DNA from: Clostridium sp. JN-9
Lineage (GTDB): Bacteria > Bacillota > Clostridia > Clostridiales > Clostridiaceae
Length of the DNA: 64,000 bases
Direction of reading: 5' to 3'
Assembly: GCF_004103695.1 (NCBI RefSeq)
Contig: NZ_CP035280.1
Coordinates: 2,852,001-2,916,000, forward strand
Shown here: piece after piece, positions 39,060 through 48,025 of the stretch
Numbering within the stretch: the first letter of the stretch is position 1
Layout: every line of letters starts with the position of its first letter
The notes under the pieces: generated by a model
Databases searched by the model: none
Seen by the model: the letters and a program-made list of their open reading frames with translations, nothing else
What the model was told of the DNA's origin: nothing
Made by a program: the position numbers and the translations under genes

Positions 39060-39407
39060 CTAATTTGCTGCGCTTTCTAATTTTTCATCAAAATCTATTA
39101 CATACTTGTCTATATATTCTCCAAGAACCTCAATTAGATGTACTGGAGATACTTCATTGTCATAAAGCAGTTTAAGAAGATTATGTACTTTGAATCTGTA
39201 AGGGCTGATACTTTTTATACTGTCAACTGAAACCTCTCTTACCGCACCATTGACAATATTATGCCTTTCCACCTCTATTCCATATGACTGCACTTCCATG
39301 GTGTCATTTCCATATGACAGTGAAACATTGTTCTTAAGCATTCTATAATAATACTCATATATCCTGCCGCCAATGGTTTCACTTTTCACCATACTTTCTA
39401 CTATCAT
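39060..39407 (-). CDS. Conserved clostridial protein, DUF6514-like
   Basis: 115 aa, soluble, starting MIVESMVKSETIGGRIYEYY and containing SYGIEVERH and YRFKVHNLLKLLYDNEVSPVHL. I tentatively place it with the short clostridial DUF6514 group; the function is unknown. Start ATG preceded by GGGGGAATC. The upstream region carries several Spo0A-box-like sequences, so sporulation-linked expression is possible. Confidence 0.65.
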   Translation of the reverse strand: MIVESMVKSETIGGRIYEYYYRMLKNNVSLSYGNDTMEVQSYGIEVERHNIVNGAVREVSVDSIKSISPYRFKVHNLLKLLYDNEVSPVHLIEVLGEYIDKYVIDFDEKLESAAN

Positions 39408-39496
39408 ATTAAGATTCCCCCTTAATTAACTTTATTAATATGTTATCATTTTCTCAAAAAAAAAGATGTCGTTTTGTGATACACTAAAATTATTAG

Positions 39497-39601
39497 TTGT
39501 CGCATAATAGCGACAAAATAGTCTATTGGGGGACATATTGTATTTGTCAATATCATTAAACAATAAAATATACTATTCTTTATGGGTGCAATTTTGTCGA
39601 T
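39497..39601. promoter_or_regulatory. Cluster of Spo0A-box-like sequences
   Basis: The Spo0A box is TTTGTCRAA-like. Here TTGTCGC and GCGACAA form an inverted pair at 39497-39516, TTTGTCAAT lies at 39543-39551 and TTTGTCGAT at 39593-39601, the last two matching eight of nine positions. They lie in the 356-base gap between the 115-aa gene and the DUF4129-like gene. Consensus matching was done by eye. Confidence 0.45.
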
Positions 39602-39702
39602 ATTCTAAATATTCTGACTATAATTTTAGAAAATTATTTTATTTAAAGTTTTCTGGAATATGTCCACATTTATTCCCAGGTACTTGCAAATATCTTCTAT
39701 AA
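39538..39702 (+). CDS. Possible 54-aa protein
   Basis: A TTG start six bases after GGGGG opens a 54-codon frame ending at a TAA, with an unusual Cys/Tyr/Phe-rich product (SGICPHLFPGTCKYLL at the end). There is no recognised family. The frame overlaps two Spo0A-box-like sequences, and AT-rich gaps often contain such frames, so this is a weak candidate. It lies on the opposite strand to both neighbours. Confidence 0.25.
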   Translation: MYLSISLNNKIYYSLWVQFCRYSKYSDYNFRKLFYLKFSGICPHLFPGTCKYLL

Positions 39703-39763
39703 TCAATATTGATATGAATATTATGGGTAAATCCTCTCCCTTATAGCTTTCCATCATGGCTTA

Positions 39764-41002
39764 TTATAATTGTTTCTTTATACTTTTATAGCTGTCTTTC
39801 ATTTCAGTTAAATTTTCTTCATTGGAGCTGTGCTCTGAGAACTTAGTTTCATTATAAAGGTCTGTAATTGCATTAAGAGCATCCTTTTCATTTACAAAAG
39901 TTCCTGCGTGATTTTTAAGCTGAGTGGCAGTCATGTATTTTTTAAAAAATCCTTTTTTGTCAGCCCTTATTTGAAATGCTCTATATACAGCTAATATTTG
40001 AGTTTTAATATCCTTATTTCTAAACATATTCCTAATAGTATCTGCGAATCTTGTTTTTGATGAGCTGTTGTCATTCTTAATTATTTTTTCGATTTCAACT
40101 TCCTCTGTTTCATCTAAAAGTCTTACTTTATATCTTCTCCTTAAAATAAATTTATAAATTAAAATTAAACCTGCTATGATGATTATAATCTTAACTGCCA
40201 ATATTACATTACCTGGAATACCAGTATAGGCCTTATTTAATATAACTTTTTTAGTCTTGGAATCTTGTTGAATTAGTTTAGCATTATTCCAGGAACGCCT
40301 ATTAAAGAAGGCAATTAAAGGTATACTGACTATATTGGCAAAGGCTTCAAGCAGCTTACTAAGAGCAGGCTCCACAAATGAGAATATAATTTTAATAAAG
40401 CTTATTATTTTAGCTAATATATTTACAAGAAAAATATAGGTTTTCTCCGAAGAAAGCAGTAAAACAGACAATATAATAGCAATGTCATATGTGAAAGATT
40501 TTTTGGATTTTACTTTAATTACCACATTTCTGCTTTCTCTTAACAAAAAAATCGCTAAAATGAAAAACAATATATAAAATCTAAATATATTTTTGTTATT
40601 ATTACTGTTGAGCATAGGATAAACTAATCCTATTATTGAAATTGTCAGCATAAATACTTTGATTTTATCTGAAATGTAATAAAAATTAATATCCTCCTCA
40701 TATACCTTTTCAAGAGTTAATAAAATAAAGACTGTATATATGAGATTCAGGCTGAATGAACCATTTAAAATAAAATATGATAATACTGTGCTTATTGAAA
40801 GTGCAATGGCTATTCTTATGAATTTACTGCTTACTTTTGACCTTAAAAAATATAGAATAAGCAAACCAATTACATTTACTATGAATAATTTATAGTCCAC
40901 ATTAGCATGTATAAAAAATTCACAAAAAATACTCCATAATATAAACCCGAATAAGTTCACACAAATACCATATATTATATCTATTGTCTTATGCACATTC
41001 AT
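39764..41002 (-). CDS. Polytopic membrane protein with DUF4129-like C-terminus
   Basis: 412 aa: about eight helices in the first 290 residues, then a cytoplasmic tail with RNKDIKTQILAVYRAFQIRA and KKYMTATQLKNHAG, resembling the DUF4129 domain that accompanies transglutaminase-like membrane proteins. Start ATG with GGGGG upstream. It overlaps the DUF58 gene by 14 bases and is last in the moxR-DUF58 operon. The transglutaminase that usually follows is absent from the window. Function unknown; envelope stress or protein quality control is a guess from context. Confidence 0.72.
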   Translation of the reverse strand: MNVHKTIDIIYGICVNLFGFILWSIFCEFFIHANVDYKLFIVNVIGLLILYFLRSKVSSKFIRIAIALSISTVLSYFILNGSFSLNLIYTVFILLTLEKVYEEDINFYYISDKIKVFMLTISIIGLVYPMLNSNNNKNIFRFYILFFILAIFLLRESRNVVIKVKSKKSFTYDIAIILSVLLLSSEKTYIFLVNILAKIISFIKIIFSFVEPALSKLLEAFANIVSIPLIAFFNRRSWNNAKLIQQDSKTKKVILNKAYTGIPGNVILAVKIIIIIAGLILIYKFILRRRYKVRLLDETEEVEIEKIIKNDNSSSKTRFADTIRNMFRNKDIKTQILAVYRAFQIRADKKGFFKKYMTATQLKNHAGTFVNEKDALNAITDLYNETKFSEHSSNEENLTEMKDSYKSIKKQL

Positions 41003-42113
41003 TATTATTCCCCCTATACCATAATTTTTCCAGTCCAGCTATAGAAGGAACTGTCCCTTTTTCCGATATATCAATAATTAAAATAATATATCCCTGTCTT
41101 TTCAATTTCAAAATAATGTTTAAACTATCATTATCCAGAAAAGGTGTAACAAATACATAAGTGGAATTAATACTAAATTTTGTGCTGTACTCGTTTATAA
41201 CACTGCCAAGTGTATTTCTTGGGATATAATCCATCCTGGCACAGCTTTCCAGAATACTTTGAAAGGACTTTATAGATGGTGTGATAAAACAGCTTCCTGA
41301 TTTGGAGTTATTAATAATGTATCCATTTGTTAAAAAGCCTACTGCTACTCCGGTTCTAGCTGCCTTATTAGCAAGTGAGCATACTATATCAATTCCTTTA
41401 TCAACTACTTTTTCGTTTGTAAAACACCAGTATGGTTCTCCGCACTGCACATTCAAAATAAATGTAACTTCCCTGTCACAGGTATAATCATATTCCTTAA
41501 CCATTAATTTATTCATTTTAAGGCTGGATTTCCAATGAATATCCTTCATTCTGTCCTCCACGTTATACTCCCTGATGCCTTTAATATATTGCGGATCTTT
41601 ATAAAGCCACCTTTTTATCAAATTATCTCCTTGAATGCTGGTGGAATGAAATGTAATATCCTTGGCATCAATTATCTTTGGATAAACAACTACTTCTATA
41701 TAATCATCAACGGTTTTACTTATTGAAGAAAAACCAAAAAAATCTCCTATGGACAGTTCATAACCTTTAAGTAAGTAGGCACCTCTTTTATTCCATTTAA
41801 TATAGTAACTTCTTCTTTGTCTTTCATAAGAATACATTCCAAAAACACTGGTTCTGTAACTTTTTATATCTCCATCTTCACTCTCACATCTGCTGATCAA
41901 AGCTGGGATGGTTTCCTTAATCATGACAAATGATACAGGGAGTAATTTATTATTTTCTATTATAGTAGTTATTTTTACACTTTCACCTATTATGATTCTG
42001 CTTTTATTGGCGGCTCTTTTAATAGTCAGCTTATTAAATCCTGACTTTTTTACCATTTCTGCTAATATAATAAAGGTAAAGGATATAAATATAAAAATAT
42101 AATAATACCGCAT
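40989..42113 (-). CDS. DUF58 (vWA-like) membrane protein
   Basis: 374 aa: N-terminal helix (about 3-18), then a beta-rich region and the DUF58 signature IREYNVEDRMKDIHWKSSLK with VMVKEYDY-like sequence following. The C-terminal part is a von Willebrand A-like fold. Proteins of this type are coupled to MoxR AAA ATPases. It begins 10 bases after moxR and overlaps the next gene, so one operon is clear. Confidence 0.88.
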   Translation of the reverse strand: MRYYYIFIFISFTFIILAEMVKKSGFNKLTIKRAANKSRIIIGESVKITTIIENNKLLPVSFVMIKETIPALISRCESEDGDIKSYRTSVFGMYSYERQRRSYYIKWNKRGAYLLKGYELSIGDFFGFSSISKTVDDYIEVVVYPKIIDAKDITFHSTSIQGDNLIKRWLYKDPQYIKGIREYNVEDRMKDIHWKSSLKMNKLMVKEYDYTCDREVTFILNVQCGEPYWCFTNEKVVDKGIDIVCSLANKAARTGVAVGFLTNGYIINNSKSGSCFITPSIKSFQSILESCARMDYIPRNTLGSVINEYSTKFSINSTYVFVTPFLDNDSLNIILKLKRQGYIILIIDISEKGTVPSIAGLEKLWYRGNNNECA

Positions 42114-42123
42114 AACTTCACCC

Positions 42124-43074
42124 CTATATTTTTTCTAAAGGCGTTTCAACTGTTTCGAGGATTTCCTTAATTGCGTTTTCACTGCTATCCTTATCTTCGC
42201 TTATCTGGCTTCTTAATTTAATTCTATGGCTTAAAACTGGAATGCACATTTCTTTAACATCCTCTGGTATGACGTAATCTCTCCCTCTCACAGCTGCTAA
42301 AGCCTGACATGCTTTCATGAAAGCCAGAGATGCTCTTGGGCTTGCCCCTAAAGAAATACCCGAATTACTTCTGGTAGCCCTTATTATTTCAATAATATAG
42401 TTTTTGATTTCATCGCTTACATGAGTATAAATATAGTTATTCTGAACATATTCTATATCTTCCATTGACACTACGCTTTCCAGCTTGGTCAAAGGATCAC
42501 TTTCAATATATGTATTTAATATGTTTATTTCCTCGTTATATTCAGGATATCCCATGGATAATCTTATAAAAAATCTATCCAGCTGAGCCTCCGGTAATGG
42601 AAAAGTACCAAACTGCTCCACAGGATTTTCAGTTGCTATTACAAAAAATGGAGAGCTTAATTTTACAGTTTCCCCTTCAACTGTAATTTGTCTTTCCTCC
42701 ATACATTCAAGAAGAGCTGATTGTGTCCTGGGTGTAGCTCTGTTTATTTCATCTGCTAAAACAATATTGCTAAGCAAAGGACCTTTCCTGAATTGAAATT
42801 CATTAATCTTTTGATTATAAAAATATATCCCTGTTAGATCCGATGGCAGTAAATCAGGAGTAAACTGAATTCTTTTAAAACTGCAGTTCAGAGATGATGA
42901 CAATGACTTAGCTAATTTTGTTTTTCCCAGTCCAGGTACATCCTCCAGTAAAACATGTCCCCCACAAATAAATGCAACAATTATTTTTTCAATTTTGCTT
43001 TCCTTGCCTATAATTACTTTCGATACATTGTCACTTATCTTGTTTTTAAATTCCATGAATTTTGATAAATCCAT
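42124..43074 (-). CDS. MoxR-family AAA+ ATPase
   Basis: 316 aa chaperone-like ATPase. Walker A LEDVPGLGKTKLAKSL, Walker B VLADEINRATPRTQSALLE, sensor 1 VIATENPVEQFGTFPLPEAQ and the arginine-bearing DRFFIRLSMGYP. MoxR proteins mature or insert metal/cofactor-dependent or vWA-containing complexes. First gene of the moxR-DUF58-DUF4129 operon. A degenerate 7-bp repeat tract lies just upstream, between its start and its likely promoter. Confidence 0.92.
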   Translation of the reverse strand: MDLSKFMEFKNKISDNVSKVIIGKESKIEKIIVAFICGGHVLLEDVPGLGKTKLAKSLSSSLNCSFKRIQFTPDLLPSDLTGIYFYNQKINEFQFRKGPLLSNIVLADEINRATPRTQSALLECMEERQITVEGETVKLSSPFFVIATENPVEQFGTFPLPEAQLDRFFIRLSMGYPEYNEEINILNTYIESDPLTKLESVVSMEDIEYVQNNYIYTHVSDEIKNYIIEIIRATRSNSGISLGASPRASLAFMKACQALAAVRGRDYVIPEDVKEMCIPVLSHRIKLRSQISEDKDSSENAIKEILETVETPLEKI

Positions 43075-43091
43075 ACAATAACCCCTTTCTT

Positions 43092-43168
43092 CAGTTAACA
43101 GTTAACAGTTATAAGTTAAGAGTTCTTAGTTCTTACTTCTTACTTCTTACTTCTTACTTCTTAGTTAT
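43092..43168. repeat. Degenerate 7-bp tandem repeat tract before moxR
   Basis: About eleven successive heptamers share an AGTT or ACTT core: CAGTTAA twice, CAGTTAT, AAGTTAA, then AGTTCTT twice and ACTTCTT four times. The array drifts from one end to the other, as expected of slipped-strand growth. It lies within the 293-base gap upstream of moxR. A similar tract precedes cysS. Confidence 0.8.
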
Positions 43169-43367
43169 ATTATACCTATTAAAAGTAGTAAAGTACATAA
43201 ATGGAAATTTTAAATTAGAGTAAGACACAAATTTTAACTCAAACATTTATGAAATTTTCTTATTAATTTTTTAACCTTAATATGATATACTAATATCATT
43301 ATATAGATAATGTATTTTTATTTAGTAATTAATAACATTTACAGTGATTCGTAAAGGAGGAATAAAT

Positions 43368-44018
43368 TTGGCAGATGTGAGATGTTGCCTTTTTGATTTA
43401 GATGGTGTCATTGTTGACACTGCAAAATATCATTATTTAGCATGGAGACAGCTTGCTGATGAACTTGGTTTTGAGTTTACAAAAAATGATAATGAAAGAC
43501 TCAAAGGCGTAAGCAGAATGAAATCATTGGAAATCTTATTGGAAATTGGCGGTTTAAGCTTTGATGAAAGCACAAAGTTAAAGCTTGCTGATAAAAAGAA
43601 TAAATGGTATGTACAATACATATCAAAAATGACACCCGATGAAATATTACCTGGTGTTAAAAACTTTATTGATGATATAAAGAGCAGAGGTATAAAAACT
43701 ACTATAGGTTCTGTAAGTAAAAATACAATGACAATATTAAATAATGTGGGACTTACATCTTACTTTGATGTGATAATAGATGGCACAAAAATTACCCATG
43801 CAAAACCAAATCCTGAAGTATTTTTAAAAGGTGCTGAAGAGCTTAATATTGATCCTAAAAATTGTGTTGTATTTGAAGATGCAAAGGCTGGTATTGAGGC
43901 CGCAATTAACGCAGGTATGTATAGCATAGGTATAGGTTCACCTGAAGTATTAAGTAAAGCAGATATAGTAATATCAGGCTTTGAAGAAATGTCCTTTGAT
44001 AAATTAAAAAGTTTATAA
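43368..44018 (+). CDS. pgmB: Beta-phosphoglucomutase
   Basis: HAD-superfamily mutase that turns beta-glucose 1-phosphate into glucose 6-phosphate; 216 aa. The nucleophile motif is FDLDGVIVDT, the substrate loop is TAKYHYLAWRQL, KGVSRMKSLE is the cap signature, then GSVSKNT and FEDAKAGIEAA. The TTG start at 43368 follows GGAGG by seven bases; a GTG eight codons earlier precedes the ribosome site. The next gene is maltose phosphorylase, whose product is exactly its substrate. Confidence 0.94.
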   Translation: MADVRCCLFDLDGVIVDTAKYHYLAWRQLADELGFEFTKNDNERLKGVSRMKSLEILLEIGGLSFDESTKLKLADKKNKWYVQYISKMTPDEILPGVKNFIDDIKSRGIKTTIGSVSKNTMTILNNVGLTSYFDVIIDGTKITHAKPNPEVFLKGAEELNIDPKNCVVFEDAKAGIEAAINAGMYSIGIGSPEVLSKADIVISGFEEMSFDKLKSL

Positions 44019-44051
44019 ATACATTATAAAGATAGATGTAAAATAAATCAT

Positions 44052-44078
44052 AAAGTTAGCATTGCCAACTTTAATTTT
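44052..44078 (+). terminator. Hairpin between pgmB and the maltose phosphorylase gene
   Basis: AAAGTT and AACTTT close a stem with inner GC pairing and are followed by AATTTTAG. It is a weak terminator that could give partial polarity between the two genes. Confidence 0.4.
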
Positions 44079-44088
44079 AGCCCAGATG

Positions 44089-44102
44089 TGCAAACGATTG
44101 CC
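44089..44102. promoter_or_regulatory. LacI/CcpA-type operator before maltose phosphorylase
   Basis: TGCAAACGATTGCC contains GCAAACGATTGC, close to the LacI-family GCAAACGTTTGC operator used by MalR-type regulators, and also fits the core of a cre site with end mismatches. It lies about 25 bases before the start codon, in the gap after pgmB. No regulator gene is in the window. Confidence 0.5.
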
Positions 44103-44127
44103 CAGTTTATAGTAAAGGAGAATTAAT

Positions 44128-46425
44128 ATGAAGCAGTATTTAAAATTAGATCCCTGGTGCATTATTGAGGAAGGATTTAATCCGGAAGACAATAGAGTTT
44201 CTGAGGGAATATTCAGTTTAGGAAATGGTCATATGGGACAAAGAGCTAACTTTGAAGAGGAGTATAGTGGTGATACACTGCAGGGTAATTATTTAGCTGG
44301 AGTTTACTATCCAGACAAAACAAGAGTAGGATGGTGGAAAAATGGGTATCCTGAATACTTTGCAAAGGTATTAAACTCAACAAACTGGATAGGAATAAAT
44401 TTTCAGTTTGATGGTGAAAGTTTAGATATTTCCAAGTGTGATGTTAAGGGTTTCACAAGGAAATTAAATATGAAAGAAGGTTTTCTTGAAAGGTCCTTTA
44501 CAGCTGTACTAAAAGATGGAAAAGAAGTTAGAGTTAATTCCAAAAGATTTTTAAGTATAGTACGACCAGAGGTATGTGCCATAAGATACAGCATAACTCC
44601 TGTAAATTTCAGCGGTAACGTTACAATTGAACCTTACCTTGACGGCGACATAAAAAATGAAGATTCAAACTATGATGAGAAGTTCTGGAATGAAGTTTCA
44701 AAACAAGTTTCACTAGGTTCGGCTTCACTTGCCATGGTAACAAAAAAACTAGATTTTAACATATGCTCTTCCATGAAATACAGCATTGAAAAAAATAATA
44801 AAACAGTAGACCTGCTGGGGGATATAGTGGAAGGCTGCAAATATGTATCTAATGTAATAACATTAGACTTTAAGCAAAATGATGAAATTGTGGTGTATAA
44901 GTATGTTGCTAATACTACCTCAAGGGACTATTCAAAGGATGAAGTTTTATCAAGGTCAGAACTCACTGCTGCTGAAGCTTTTGAGTGTGGCTTTGATAAA
45001 CTGTTTGATGAACAAAAGAATGCCTGGTATAAAAAGTGGATGGAAAGTGATATCGTCATTAATGGTGATGTTGCTGCCCAGCAGGCTATAAGGTTTAACA
45101 TATTTCAGTTAAATCAAACCTACACAGGTAAAGATGACAGATTAAATATTGGTCCTAAAGGTTTTACTGGTGAAAAATATGGTGGAAGTACCTACTGGGA
45201 TACTGAAGCTTACTGCATCCCATTTTTCCTAAGCACAGCTGATGAAAAAATTGCCAGGAACCTATTGATTTATAGATATAAACATCTTGAAAAAGCAAAG
45301 GAAAATGCCAGAAAGCTTGGTTTCAAAAAAGGCGCATTGTACCCTATGGTTACAATGAATGGCGAAGAATGTCATAATGAATGGGAAATCACCTTTGAGG
45401 AAATTCACAGAAATGGCGCAATAGCCTATGCAATATATAATTATGTAAATTATACAGGTGATAAGAAATATTTGGCACAGTATGGTCTGGAAGTATTGGT
45501 AGAAATATCAAGGTTCTGGGAAGAGAGAGTTAACTTTTCAAAGGATAAAAATAAATATGTTATTCTTGGTGTTACTGGTCCAAATGAATATGAAAATAAT
45601 GTAAATAACAACTGGTATACCAACAGAATGGCATGCTGGACCATGGAGTACACTTTAGATGCAATAAAATATGTAAAGGAAAATAACCCTATTAGATACA
45701 AGGAATTGAAGGAAAAACTTGGTTTATTAACCGAGGAAACAGATAAATGGACAAATATTATTAAAAATATGTATTATCCAGAAGATAAGAATTTGGGAAT
45801 ATTCCTCCAGCAGGATGGCTATTTGGATAAAGAACAAATTCTTGTGAAGGATTTAGACCCTTCACAATTACCAATAAATCAGCATTGGTCATGGGATAGG
45901 ATACTGAGATCATGCTTTATTAAACAGGCAGATGTTCTTCAGGGTCTATACTTCCTGGAGGATAAATATGATTTAGATACTATTAGGAGAAATTTTGATT
46001 TTTATGAGCCAAGAACAGTTCATGAATCCTCATTATCTCCATGTGTACATTCAATTCTTGCCTCAAGACTTGGCAAGGAAGAAAAAGCCTATGAAATGTA
46101 TTTGAGAACAGCTCGTTTAGATTTGGACAATTATAATAATGATACCAGTGACGGATGTCATATAACAAGTATGGCAGGAACATGGATGTCAATAGTACAA
46201 GGCTTTGGAGGTATGAGAGTAATAAATGGTAAATTAACTTTAAATCCATTTATTCCAAAGCAGTGGGATTCCTATTCATTTAAAATAATGTTCAGAAATA
46301 TACTACTTAATATTGAAGTTTCAAAACATAAAGTGAAAGTTACAAATGAAAGCAGCTCCAAATTAACATTAGAAATTAAGGGAACTGAATACAATTTGGA
46401 AGGCAATGCTGCTGTAGAAATTTAA
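44128..46425 (+). CDS. mapA: Maltose phosphorylase (GH65)
   Basis: Inverting phosphorolysis of maltose to glucose and beta-glucose 1-phosphate, cytosolic; 765 aa, the GH65 length. NRVSEGIFSLGNGHMGQRAN, YYPDKTRVGWWKNGYPEYF and the catalytic acid Glu487 in GPNEYENNVNNNWY match Lactobacillus brevis maltose phosphorylase, where the acid is also Glu487. HWSWDRILRSCFIKQADVLQ is shared with maltose- rather than trehalose-specific members, as I recall, but kojibiose or nigerose activity cannot be excluded by eye. ATG start with AAAGGAG upstream. With pgmB it saves one ATP per maltose. Confidence 0.88.
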   Translation: MKQYLKLDPWCIIEEGFNPEDNRVSEGIFSLGNGHMGQRANFEEEYSGDTLQGNYLAGVYYPDKTRVGWWKNGYPEYFAKVLNSTNWIGINFQFDGESLDISKCDVKGFTRKLNMKEGFLERSFTAVLKDGKEVRVNSKRFLSIVRPEVCAIRYSITPVNFSGNVTIEPYLDGDIKNEDSNYDEKFWNEVSKQVSLGSASLAMVTKKLDFNICSSMKYSIEKNNKTVDLLGDIVEGCKYVSNVITLDFKQNDEIVVYKYVANTTSRDYSKDEVLSRSELTAAEAFECGFDKLFDEQKNAWYKKWMESDIVINGDVAAQQAIRFNIFQLNQTYTGKDDRLNIGPKGFTGEKYGGSTYWDTEAYCIPFFLSTADEKIARNLLIYRYKHLEKAKENARKLGFKKGALYPMVTMNGEECHNEWEITFEEIHRNGAIAYAIYNYVNYTGDKKYLAQYGLEVLVEISRFWEERVNFSKDKNKYVILGVTGPNEYENNVNNNWYTNRMACWTMEYTLDAIKYVKENNPIRYKELKEKLGLLTEETDKWTNIIKNMYYPEDKNLGIFLQQDGYLDKEQILVKDLDPSQLPINQHWSWDRILRSCFIKQADVLQGLYFLEDKYDLDTIRRNFDFYEPRTVHESSLSPCVHSILASRLGKEEKAYEMYLRTARLDLDNYNNDTSDGCHITSMAGTWMSIVQGFGGMRVINGKLTLNPFIPKQWDSYSFKIMFRNILLNIEVSKHKVKVTNESSSKLTLEIKGTEYNLEGNAAVEI

Positions 46426-46452
46426 TAATGCATTAAAATCCCCTATTAATAA

Positions 46453-46503
46453 AAGATGTTCTCCAAACTCTATATAAATAGTTTTTGAAGAACATCTTGT
46501 TTT
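46453..46503 (+). terminator. Terminator after maltose phosphorylase
   Basis: AAGATGTTCT and AGAACATCTT form a 10-bp stem with a 26-base loop, followed by GTTTT. It sits at the convergent junction with cysS, whose stop codon is at the same point. Confidence 0.7.
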
Positions 46504-47911
46504 ATCTTCTCTTCCAGGTAGTGCCTTCTTTTGTATCCAGCAGCTCAATATTCATTTCATTCAGCTTATTTCTTATTTCATCAGCTTTTGCCCACTGCTT
46601 ATTATTTCTTGCTTCAAATCTTTCAGCAATAAGCTTTTCAATTAAATCTATATTTTCATTGTCTTCTTCAGATTTATCTTCCTTTAATAAATCCAATGAA
46701 AGTACTTTGTCAAAGTCCTCAATAATAAATAGTTTTTCTCTGTTTGTTAATTTATTATCTTTAATTACTTCCCAAAGTACAGTAATTGCATTTGCTATAT
46801 TTAAATCATCGTTTATTTCTTTAGAAAACTTTGTTCTGTAATCATTTACTAGATCTAAGTCAAACCTGTCATGTTCAGAACTTCCCTTTAATATACTCAA
46901 GGTTTTGCTTTTCAGCTTTTTTAGAGAATTTTGTGCATCTTTTAAGCTGTCAAAACTGAATAAAAGCTGCTTTCTGTATTTTGAATTTAAGCAGAAATAT
47001 CTATAATCCAATGGGCTGAACCCCTCATCTATTAATTTTGAGAGAGTTAAAAAATCCCCAGATGACTTTGACATTTTGCCTCCATCCATTACTAAAAATT
47101 CTCCATGCATCCAATAATTTACCCATTTATGCCCAAGATAACTTTCTGATTGTGCTATTTCGTTAGTATGATGTACAGGTATGTGATCAACACCTCCGCA
47201 GTGAATGTCTATAACTTCTCCCAAATATTTAATAGATAGTGTGGAGCATTCAAGATGCCAGCCTGGGAAGCCTCTGCCCCATGGTGAATCCCATTGCATT
47301 ATTTGATTTTTAAACTTTGAATTAGTAAACCAAAGTACAAAGTCTAATGGATTTTTCTTATTAATATCTATTTGCACTCTTCTTCCTGCCTGTAATTCCT
47401 CCATTGAAAGGTTTGCAAGTTTGTTATAATCCTTAAATTTATCTATTTCAAAATATACATTCCCATTTGCAGCATAAGTATATCCTTTTTCCTCTAATCC
47501 CTTTATTAAATTAATCATATCATCAATATGCTCTGTAGCCCTGCAGCTAACTGTAGGTTTTTCAATATTTAATTTTTCGCAGTCATCATAAAAAGCCTTC
47601 TCATAAAATCTGGCTATTTCCCATGGAGTTTTGTTTTCCCTTTTAGCTCCAAGGGCCATTTTATCCTCACCTTCATCTCCATCAGACTGCAGATGCCCCA
47701 CATCGGTTATATTCATAACATGCTTAACTTTAAATCCATTATATTTTAAAGCCTTTTTTAAAGTATCTTCAAAAATATATGTCCTAAGGTTTCCTATATG
47801 AGCATAATTGTATACTGTGGGTCCACAGGTATACATCCCAATCCGGCCTTCCCTGTAAGGAATTAATTTTTCTTTATTTCTTGTAAGAGTATTATAAACA
47901 TAAAAATCCAT
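46502..47911 (-). CDS. cysS: Cysteinyl-tRNA synthetase
   Basis: Class Ia aminoacyl-tRNA synthetase charging tRNA-Cys; 469 aa. The HIGH-like motif is AHIGNLRTYIF, zinc ligands include TCGPTVYNY and CGGVDHIPVHH, and KMSKSSGDF carries the KMSKS loop. ATG start with AAAGGTTGG upstream. The 365-base region ahead holds a promoter, a terminator-bearing leader and a 7-bp repeat tract, so its expression is probably controlled by attenuation. I see no T-box specifier or antiterminator sequence. Confidence 0.96.
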   Translation of the reverse strand: MDFYVYNTLTRNKEKLIPYREGRIGMYTCGPTVYNYAHIGNLRTYIFEDTLKKALKYNGFKVKHVMNITDVGHLQSDGDEGEDKMALGAKRENKTPWEIARFYEKAFYDDCEKLNIEKPTVSCRATEHIDDMINLIKGLEEKGYTYAANGNVYFEIDKFKDYNKLANLSMEELQAGRRVQIDINKKNPLDFVLWFTNSKFKNQIMQWDSPWGRGFPGWHLECSTLSIKYLGEVIDIHCGGVDHIPVHHTNEIAQSESYLGHKWVNYWMHGEFLVMDGGKMSKSSGDFLTLSKLIDEGFSPLDYRYFCLNSKYRKQLLFSFDSLKDAQNSLKKLKSKTLSILKGSSEHDRFDLDLVNDYRTKFSKEINDDLNIANAITVLWEVIKDNKLTNREKLFIIEDFDKVLSLDLLKEDKSEEDNENIDLIEKLIAERFEARNNKQWAKADEIRNKLNEMNIELLDTKEGTTWKRR

Positions 47912-47928
47912 TTTAACACCAACCTTTA

Positions 47929-47998
47929 TTCAGTTTTGAGTTTTGAGTTTTAAGTTTTGAGTCCTTTATTCAGTTTTGAGTTTTGAGTTAAGAGTCAC
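47929..47998. repeat. Degenerate 7-bp tandem repeat tract before cysS
   Basis: Heptamers with AGTT core, such as TCAGTTT, TGAGTTT and TAAGTTT, occur in two blocks separated by CCTTTAT, and the second block repeats the first. On the minus strand the array ends against the cysS ribosome site. It resembles the tract before moxR. Confidence 0.8.
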
Positions 47999-48025
47999 TT
48001 GATACAACATTCTGCTGTGTATTAC

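Noticed and set aside
43092-43168. Possible CRISPR array
   Set aside because: The period is only 7 bases and there are no unique spacers; it is a simple tandem repeat.
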